Shown: positions 56,827 to 64,000 of the stretch, in pieces
Layout of the letters: each line of letters starts with the position of its first letter
Position numbering within the stretch: position 1 is the stretch's first letter
DNA from: Lineolata rhizophorae
Taxonomy: Eukaryota; Ascomycota; Dothideomycetes; Lineolatales; Lineolataceae
Assembly: GCA_010093515.1 (NCBI GenBank)
Contig: MU001675.1
Span: 3,032-67,031, forward strand
DNA: 64,000 bases
Reading direction: 5' to 3'
Made by a program: the position numbers and the translations under genes
The notes under the pieces: generated by a model
What the model was told of the DNA's origin: nothing
The model's input: only the letters and a program-made list of their open reading frames with translations
Database searches by the model: none

Positions 56827-59800
56827 ATGTCCAACAACGACGACTCAACCGGCCTGTCCTCAAATGACAATTCCATACTCAGCTTCGTCGGCCCGCCGGC
56901 CATCGATTTCCCGCCGTTGCCTGAAGCCGACGAGCAGGAGAACAGCGATCTCCTGGCTCCGCCGAGCGGCTCCGGCGACAACAGCAACGTCGCCGGCGCG
57001 AACAACAGCGACGGCAGCGCGCTGCTCGACGAAAAGGAGATGAAGCGCAAATTGATGGATGTGGAGTCGAGTTTCTTGCCAGACATAGAGCACGTAGAGG
57101 AGACGCAGCCAGTTGGCACGGACGATACGTACTTGTATGGCGGGTCGCCGGGAAACGGCATGCGACAAGTGGAGCAGACAGCCGCCGAGGATAGCACCGA
57201 GGACAGTAAAGCTAGGAACATTTCGGAGAAGGATGTTGAGTTCGGTATGTCAGGGCAGGAGAAGGAGTCGCAGCTGCTCAGTTCGCCCGCGACACCGGCG
57301 GACGCGTACAAGACTCCCGCACCGGCGCAGACGGGCACGGAGTCTGCGGGCGATTACGATGAGGACGTTCAGCGCCCCGAAAATACCGTGTCGACATTCG
57401 GTACGGTTCCGTCCTCCCCAGCGGCCGCAGCAGCGCAGCGCAACCACTCCCGTGGTCTCTCCAACCCAGAAAACCGACCAAATGGCGCCGCGAAGCACGA
57501 CCGTCAGGCATCGGCGGATGACGCCAAGTCGGTTAGTTCGTTCAGACCGAGTTCTCGAGCTTCAACCATAAAGGCACCGGGATCACCTTCGTACCAGGAT
57601 ACTTCCACCGTGCAGACGGAAGAGCCGTCAGACCAGGGTATGGATACCACGCGCTCTGAGTCTTCGAACGCGTCAACATCACGATTGAGGGGACGGCCCA
57701 GCTTTTTAAGGAGTCGCCAGACGAGTCAGCGTTCCTCGGTGTCGTCGTTTGCAGGGCGCTCGGACGTCTCTGGCGATGCTGGAAGCGACTTGAACAGCGG
57801 AGTTGACTTTGCGCTTCAATCTGGAGGTGCCGCACCCTCAGGATCGACTGGACATCCTAGCCAGGGGCTTTCTAGGTTGCCTAGCTTAGGGAGCATCACG
57901 TCGTCTATGTCTGCCATGAGCGATTCGGGGCCTTCCTTGGAGCGGTCTAAAAGCGCGAGGGATCGCAAGTTACATAGGCTCACGGAAGAGAAGCGATCGA
58001 ATTCCGGTTCGCCGCCGGAAACACCGCGACCTGGCACCAGTTCGGCCAACTTCGCTCCAACCGACACTGTGATTGCGCAGCACATTCAGAACATTCGCGT
58101 TCCGGACACTGTAGCGAGGGAGTACCGTGAAAAGCACGATAAGAAGCTATCTGGCGGCATCGGAGGAACGCCCTATCATGGAACACGCAGCACTAAGAGC
58201 AACCTGACTCTAAAAGAACAGAACAGCAAGATTGACAAGTTGAGCAAGGAGAATTTTGACCTCAAGCTCAAGATCCACTTCCTCGACCAGGCGCTGCAGA
58301 ACCGCTCAGACGAGGGGGTTAAGGACATGATCTCCAAGAACGTACAGCTGCAGACTGAGCTTGCCACTGAGAAGAAAGAAAACCAATCGCTACGTAGAAA
58401 AGTGCGAGACTTGGAGCGTAAGGTCAAGGCTCATGAGGAAGGGGAAGCTGCGAAGGCTCGATCTTCGGGGTCTGAGGACGAGAAGAGTGATTCTTCTGCC
58501 AAGCAGGCGGAGATGGAAGAAGAGATTCTCTATTTGCGTGAAGTCCTGCAGCATCACGAAACCACCATCGAGAAACTGCGCGAAGAAAATATGGCCAAGG
58601 AAGTGGAGAAGCGACGCATGGCAGCCTACGCTAAGTCAATGACAGAACGCAAGACCCCGGACCAGACCGAAGGAGTCGAAGAAGCCATTGTGGGTCTTGG
58701 ACGCGAATTCTCACTATATATCAGAACTAATAACTCGCGACAGGACATGTGGAAGGACCTACTCGAGGCCGAGACTGCTCGCCGTGAGCAGGCCGACGAG
58801 GACGCCCAGAAACTCCGCGAAGAGGTCGAGCGCCTCCGCACCCAGATCGCCACCCAACCACCCTCCGCCGTTACTAATAACCATTCATCTCGTAACATGT
58901 ACACCATCTCAAAACGGAATTACATGTCGCAGGCGACACGTTCGCAGTCCGGCGCCGGCTCGGATGTGGGTAGCGAAGCCAACGGCGGCCTTTCGGCCAG
59001 CACTGCGGCCGTCAGCAGCACCCTCGTCGAGCAGCTGCGGCATGAAAATGCTGAACTACGGCGCGACTTGGGCGCACAAACTTCGATGTTGACGTCGCGT
59101 AACCGTGAGCGAGAGAGACTTCAGCAGGAGATCGAGGACTTGAAGCTCAACCAGCGCCGCGAGGGTACGCGTTCCATCGCTGGCGACAGCATATTTGAGC
59201 GGTCCGTGTCGCGCGCGCACCAGCGGTCGGCGTCACGAGCGAGCGGCGCGACGAGGGTCAGCCAGTTCAGCGACGTCGAGCGCGAGGAGTACGAGAAGAA
59301 GAATGCGACACTGCGTGATGAGATTTCCCAGATCAAGCTCCTCAACCAGGATCTCGAGCGCGAGCTGAACGCCCACCTCGACATGCTCACTCAAGCGGAG
59401 ACGGAAAACCGTGCGTTGAAGGAGGAGAAAAACCTCACGATGGAAGATCTTCAGGCCCTCCAAGCCGAACGGGACGAGGCGCTCGAAAACTTGGAAGATA
59501 AAGAGGCCGAGTGCGAGAACCTGCGCGACGAGGCCAACAAGATGCTTGACCGCTTAGAGGAAGAGATCGAGCACAAAGAGGGCGAGCTCGCGCGCATTGC
59601 GGCCGATCTCGACAACCGCAACGAGGATTTCGCCAGCCTGCAACAAGAGATGAAGAACGTCAGCGAGAGCTTGATCCAGCTTGAAGACGACCGACTGACG
59701 GCGCAGCGCAAGATCGCCAGCCTTGAACAAGAGCTCGAGGACACGAACCGAGAGTTTGAAGCGCTAGACAAGCGGTTTCGCGATGCGTGCGCGAAGAACG

Positions 59801-61616
59801 AGCGGCTCGAGGTGCAGCTCGAGAGCACGCAGGGTGAGATTGCGTTCTTGCGTGAGGAGCAGGAGAGTGACAAGATCAAGATTGGCGAGCTCGAGGCGTC
59901 GCTGAACGCTGCGCAGACAAGTGTTCAAGAAGAGAAGGAACGCTTTCGCGATCTCGAGGAGCGCCTTGCGGCCGAGCGCCGCCAGCGCGAGATCCTGGAT
60001 AGCCAGGAGAAGGAAGAGGTCCAGAAAGTGCTTAATGATCTCAATTCTCAAGCATCCAAAGCTAAGGACGAAGTTCGTCGGCTCCGCAAGAACCTATCGA
60101 GCAAGGAGGTCGAGGCTACGACGTGGAAAGAGAGGCTTGACGACTTGGAACAAAATCTCAGGGAGGCGCTTGGTGATCTCAACGGGACGCGATCGAGCTT
60201 GCTCAAGGTATGTCATCACATTATCATGCGGTATATCACGCCGCTGGGTTTCGATACTTAAGTTCCCTCTAGGACGTTCACAAGTTGCAACAAGACTTGG
60301 ACAATACACTGCAAGAGCTCGACAACACCAAGACAGCGCTTGCAGAAAAAGAACGTGTGCTACGCAATCGCGATGCGCTTCTCGAGAGCACCGGGCTCGA
60401 GTCGCGTCGTCTTTCTGACATGCTCGACAAGGAGCGCCAGGCACGCAAGCAAGATCGCATACAGTTCGAACAGGCTTCACGCGTTCATCAATCCACGAGT
60501 CGCACCATCAACCAGCATGAGACGCGTATTATGGAGCTCGAGGCGGCGCGTGGCAATGACAAGCGGAAGATGGCGCATCTGGAACAGCAGTATCGCGACC
60601 AACTCATGGACCGTAACAACCTACTCTTTGCGCTATGGAACCGCCTCAGCACTCTCTGCGGCGCCGAATGGGCCAAGAATCACAGTCTGATCAACGGCGA
60701 GCTGCCGTCGCTTGACGTGATTCAGCGCAACCTAGCTGGCTTCAACCGCAACATCATTAGCGCGGTCAAGACGGTCGAGTCGATTGTGGGCGGGTTCCGG
60801 ACGCGCATCCGCAGCATCGAGAAGGACCTCTGGCGCGAGTTCCAGACACTAGAGCACGCCCTCGACGTGCGCGCCAAGCGCATGGACCAGCTCGAGAAGG
60901 CCGTGCTAGCCAACCAGGGCGGCGGCAGGCGCGGCGCGTCGCGCAGCGCGGACCGCAGCGGCGGTGGGACTGACGGCGCCGAGGTCCAGCGGCTCAGGAA
61001 CGAGAACAGGGTGCTGCGCGCGCAGGTCGACGCCGGGTCTGGCGGCGGCGGCGGGCGAGGCTCGTCGCGCGGCCCGCCCGCGGGCGGACGCGACGCCAAC
61101 CGCGCCAGCATGGCCAACACGCTGCTGCGGCATCACACGACGAGCGCGATCGAGGGCGGCGGTGGCAGCAGCCATCACGCGACGACAACGGCGGCGGCGG
61201 GGGGCGCGCAGGCGGGTGCGGCGCCGCACGACGCGTACGACGAGTTCAACGCGCCGCTGCAGCCGACGGAGCAGCGGTGGATCCACCGGCTCAAGGAGCT
61301 GGAGCGGCGGCTCAAGGCGGAGCGCGAGGCGCGGCTCAACGACCGCAGCGGCGCGCGCAGGCGGCTCGAGGAGCACGCGCTCGAGAACGACGAGCTACGC
61401 AGGCTGCTGGAGAGGGAGCGCGAGAAGGGGTGGGTGGCGGACGAGATGGGTGGCGGCGGCAACGGCGGCGGGCCGGGACTGGGCGTGGGCGGTGTTGGCG
61501 GTGGTGTCGGCGGCGGCGGGTATGGGGGCTTCGGGAAGAGGGTGGGTTCGGAGAGGAGGGGGAGCGTCGGGAGTAGGGGGGAGCCGTTGGTGGATGCGTA
61601 TGGGGATGAGGACTGA
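56827..61616 (+). CDS. Mto1/ApsB-type microtubule-organising centre protein
   Basis: A 1,574-residue coiled-coil protein of the centrosomin family (Aspergillus ApsB, fission yeast Mto1), which recruits gamma-tubulin complexes to spindle pole bodies and septal organising centres. Exon 1 is 56827-60207 and exon 2 is 60273-61616, with a 65-bp intron in phase 0. Residues 1-410 are Ser-rich and disordered. The CM1 (Cnn_1N) motif is LTLKEQNSKIDKLSKENFDL and onward (from about residue 462). Long coiled coils follow to about residue 1230. A helical block (ALWNRLSTLCGAEWAKNHSL) precedes the Mto2-binding segment RWIHRLKELERRLKAEREAR. The C-terminus has a Gly-rich stretch (about 61450-61545) before KRVGSERRGSVGS. 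Confidence 0.92.
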
Positions 61617-64000
61617 GGTTGAGGGGTTCGCGGGCGAGAAATGAGAAGGAGCCGCCAAGGGCGAAAGAGGTGTAATTTGCGAGTTCTGATATCCACTCGG
61701 TAATGCTTTCTGTGTAGTATAGTTTATTCTCCGGGCAAAGGCGCAAGATGGGGTTCGCGTTTCCAGTGTCCGTCAGGGCAGGCAGTCGGTTTGTTTTGAT
61801 TCACTGAGTATGTAGACTGTTACCCCGTGCGTTTACGGGGTCGAGATTGGGGCGTTGTTTTCCTTCGGAATCAGGGAATGGAAAGGGCTCTTTGCGTTCA
61901 AGGTAGGATCGTCGGGACCGCGCGCGTCCTCAGATCAATCAGTTCGACGGAATGCTCCTCGACTTAATACACCCATCATCGTGGACTGCACTGTTTGGTG
62001 GTTGCGCTGCCTCCGCGGATCGCAGCGTTCATTAGGCTGTCGAGGCATAGCAGCGAGTGAGTGACCCGTCGAGTCCTGTTGGACTCGCAGCAGCCTGGCC
62101 GATGGGGGATCCATTGGCTGTCGCGTTGCAACGTTGGAGGCACCGTTGGAGCTGAGCGGTGTCTTGTCCGGCCGGCGACGTCGGCGCGGATTGGCCGCCG
62201 GCTATGCGTCGTCGGCAAAAAGGGAGCTGGCAGCTGCGCGTATGCAGCGCCGGGGCAGATCTTTTTCTTCTTTTCGACGGGCGTGTCCTCCATTGAGTGC
62301 CCTAAGCTTCCTTCCTATCTGCCTATCTTCTAGCTACATACGTATCTAAGGGTACGGCGTTTTTCTTCGGTTAGACTTGGAGCTTGCTGTCAGGGGGCCC
62401 TTGCGAGGCAAATTATTTTTCACTTCACTCCCAACGCAGTTCATATAGGTCATGGTCGAGTTGAGAATATCACATAGGCTATGGCCATGGCCAAGTGGCC
62501 TTGTTGATCGCACGTATGTAGCTGGCCGGGTATCAAGCTGAGTGGGGGTTGATGAGGAGGGAAGAAAAAAAAAAAGGTCAGCCTCAAGCCCGTATTGCGT
62601 TAGGAAACCGCCAATTTCTTTGCTTTATCGAAGAAGAGAAGGGAAAAAAAGAAAAAAAAATTAGTTCTACACAATAGAGAAAAGTCGCAATTCAATAATC
62701 AAAGGAAGCGTGGCCATCACACGCGTCGGGCAGGGCTAGACGGGTCGAGCCAGGTACATACGTAGATGCATACCGGCAGAGGGCGTTCAAAGGATCCTTG
62801 TGGCGTTTTGGTTATATCCCACGCCGAGCGGGTACATGTGCTATGTGGACGATAATCAGATGATTTGTATTCGAGCGGGCGGCCGGGTGGTTGGTTGGCG
62901 CGGGACTTTTTGATGAGGGAGGAAAGAAAAGCGAACTCTTTGGGCCATTAATCGAATTCTACTATTGAGGCACGCACACAGGCGCGCACCCCTAGAAATG
63001 ATGGGCACGCGAGAGCAAGGGCACCCCGGGCGAGGGACTGCCGTGTCGTTTCCGCCAGCCCGGATTGCGATCCACGGGGCCTGGGACGAGCAACAGCTCG
63101 ACTCGACAACGACTGCCACACAACGGCCGAGTCGAGCGACGATGACGGCGATGGACGCCGTCTGCAGTCGACCAACCCAATGCACGGAGATACGGCGGCG
63201 AGACGCGGCGGGCGCAGAGCGCAGCGCGCAGCGCGGCACGCAGAGCGCAGCACGCAGAGACGTGGTCGAGCAGCTGGGGCCCGCGGCGGCGGTGCCTGCG
63301 CACATCGCTGGCCGGGGAACGCCTCTTTTGGCGCGACGGCTGCTCCCCGTTCGCCGTCCTGGCGCCCGGAGATCGTCCGCCGGAGCGGCCGGACGGCAAG
63401 GGGGTCCGCCGGCTCGGCTCTGGCTGACAGGCGGCGCCTTCGGAGAGCCCGCTGGTGGGCCGCCACGGCCATGAGGCTGGTCCGGGATAGGCTCGTCGAG
63501 CCGGCGTCCTGCGCGGCCGAAGCAGCCGGTTGATCGCAACAGTCCAGACGAAGGGAGACCCTTGCCCAGCTGGACTCGCCCGCGGCCGGCCGCACCGCTG
63601 CAGGGCTGCGGCGGAGGGAAAAAGAGACGAGCGGGCGTCCACAGGATGCGCGCGGGAGCAGCCCCTGGAGCGCCCTCGGGCCTGCCCGGGCTCGAAGGGG
63701 TTGGCGTCTGCCGGCGGTCGACGTCGAGAGTCGCCGCTCATGGCCGCACGAACCCCCACCACCGCCTCTTTGCCGTGCAGCAGCGCTCGCCGCGGGCCGG
63801 AGGCTGCGTCGCCGTCGCCGGCTTGCGCTGTTGTCGCCGTCTCTGCGGCCGGCGCCGCGAGCCAAGAACCCCGCGCGGCGGCTCGGCAGATCTGCTTCCG
63901 CAGTGTTGTGATGGGCCCGCCCCGACCGCGTCGTCGCCGCAGCCCAAACGCCCCGAAACCTACGAAAAGGCGAACCCTGAGCCCTCCTCGTCCCTCGAGC
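61617..64000. other. Gene-free right end, with A-tracts and GC-rich part
   Basis: After the Mto1/ApsB 3' end the sequence has A-tracts (about 62566-62577 and 62644-62660). From about 62960 it becomes strongly GC-rich. Frames up to 305 codons on the minus strand (62948-63865) are Arg/Ala/Pro-rich, overlap each other in several phases and show no motif. I annotate none. It may be the promoter or 5' UTR of a gene beyond the window. Confidence 0.5.

Noticed and set aside
62948-63865. 305-codon minus-strand open frame
   Set aside because: Very GC-rich, Arg/Ala-rich, overlapped by open frames in other phases on both strands, and no recognisable motif. Long frames are expected by composition.

Overview
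This window is nuclear DNA from a filamentous ascomycete (Pezizomycotina); I cannot place it lower than that. Introns are short (48-79 bp), GT-AG, with CTAAC/CTGAC-type branch sites. The gene set is typical of that group: a Mto1/ApsB-type centrosomin protein, Fig1, a fungal-type aminoglycoside-phosphotransferase-like kinase, a Sgs1/BLM-type RecQ helicase and Hop2. No tRNA, rRNA or CRISPR array was recognised.

Two compartments are visible. Bases 1 to about 12,900 are accessory: the 3' part of a decayed Fot1/pogo-type transposase, an intact two-exon APH-family kinase gene, gene remnants, a 51-bp tandem repeat, and at about 10.4-11.5 kb a pair of inverted arrays of 38-bp units into which an LTR retrotransposon has inserted, leaving a solo LTR with a perfect 5-bp target duplication. 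From 12.9 kb to 61.6 kb the DNA is conserved, gene-dense core. A second gene-poor, AT-rich stretch lies at 49.3-51.8 kb, and the last 2.4 kb hold no gene I can support.

Core genes in order: secreted sorbosone-dehydrogenase-like protein (+); Dhr2-like DEAH-box RNA helicase (-); Mtq2 methyltransferase (-) head to head with SmD1 (+); conserved hypothetical (-); SDH assembly factor Sdh7/ACN9 (-); Pkr1 (-); RecQ helicase (-) head to head with a PLP decarboxylase (+); Nif3-like small protein (-); Hsp12/Hsp9 (+); Fig1 (+); Cog3 (-) head to head with Fmp25 (+); serine hydroxymethyltransferase (-); uracil-DNA glycosylase (-) head to head with Hop2 (+); Oct1 (-) head to head with Mic26/27 (+); Grc3 (-) head to head with Rpa34 (+); Mto1/ApsB (+).

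Several head-to-head pairs join related functions: Grc3/Rpa34 (rRNA processing and Pol I), Oct1/Mic26 (mitochondrial import processing and cristae), Ung1/Hop2 (DNA repair and meiotic recombination). Shared promoters are plausible there, though spacing alone does not prove co-regulation. I rebuilt splice structures by hand from reading frame, splice sites and family conservation. The most striking is hop2: nine exons in 1.13 kb, including internal exons of 10 and 13 nucleotides. I found no clearly new biological system; hop2's micro-exons and the inverted 38-bp arrays are the best leads.
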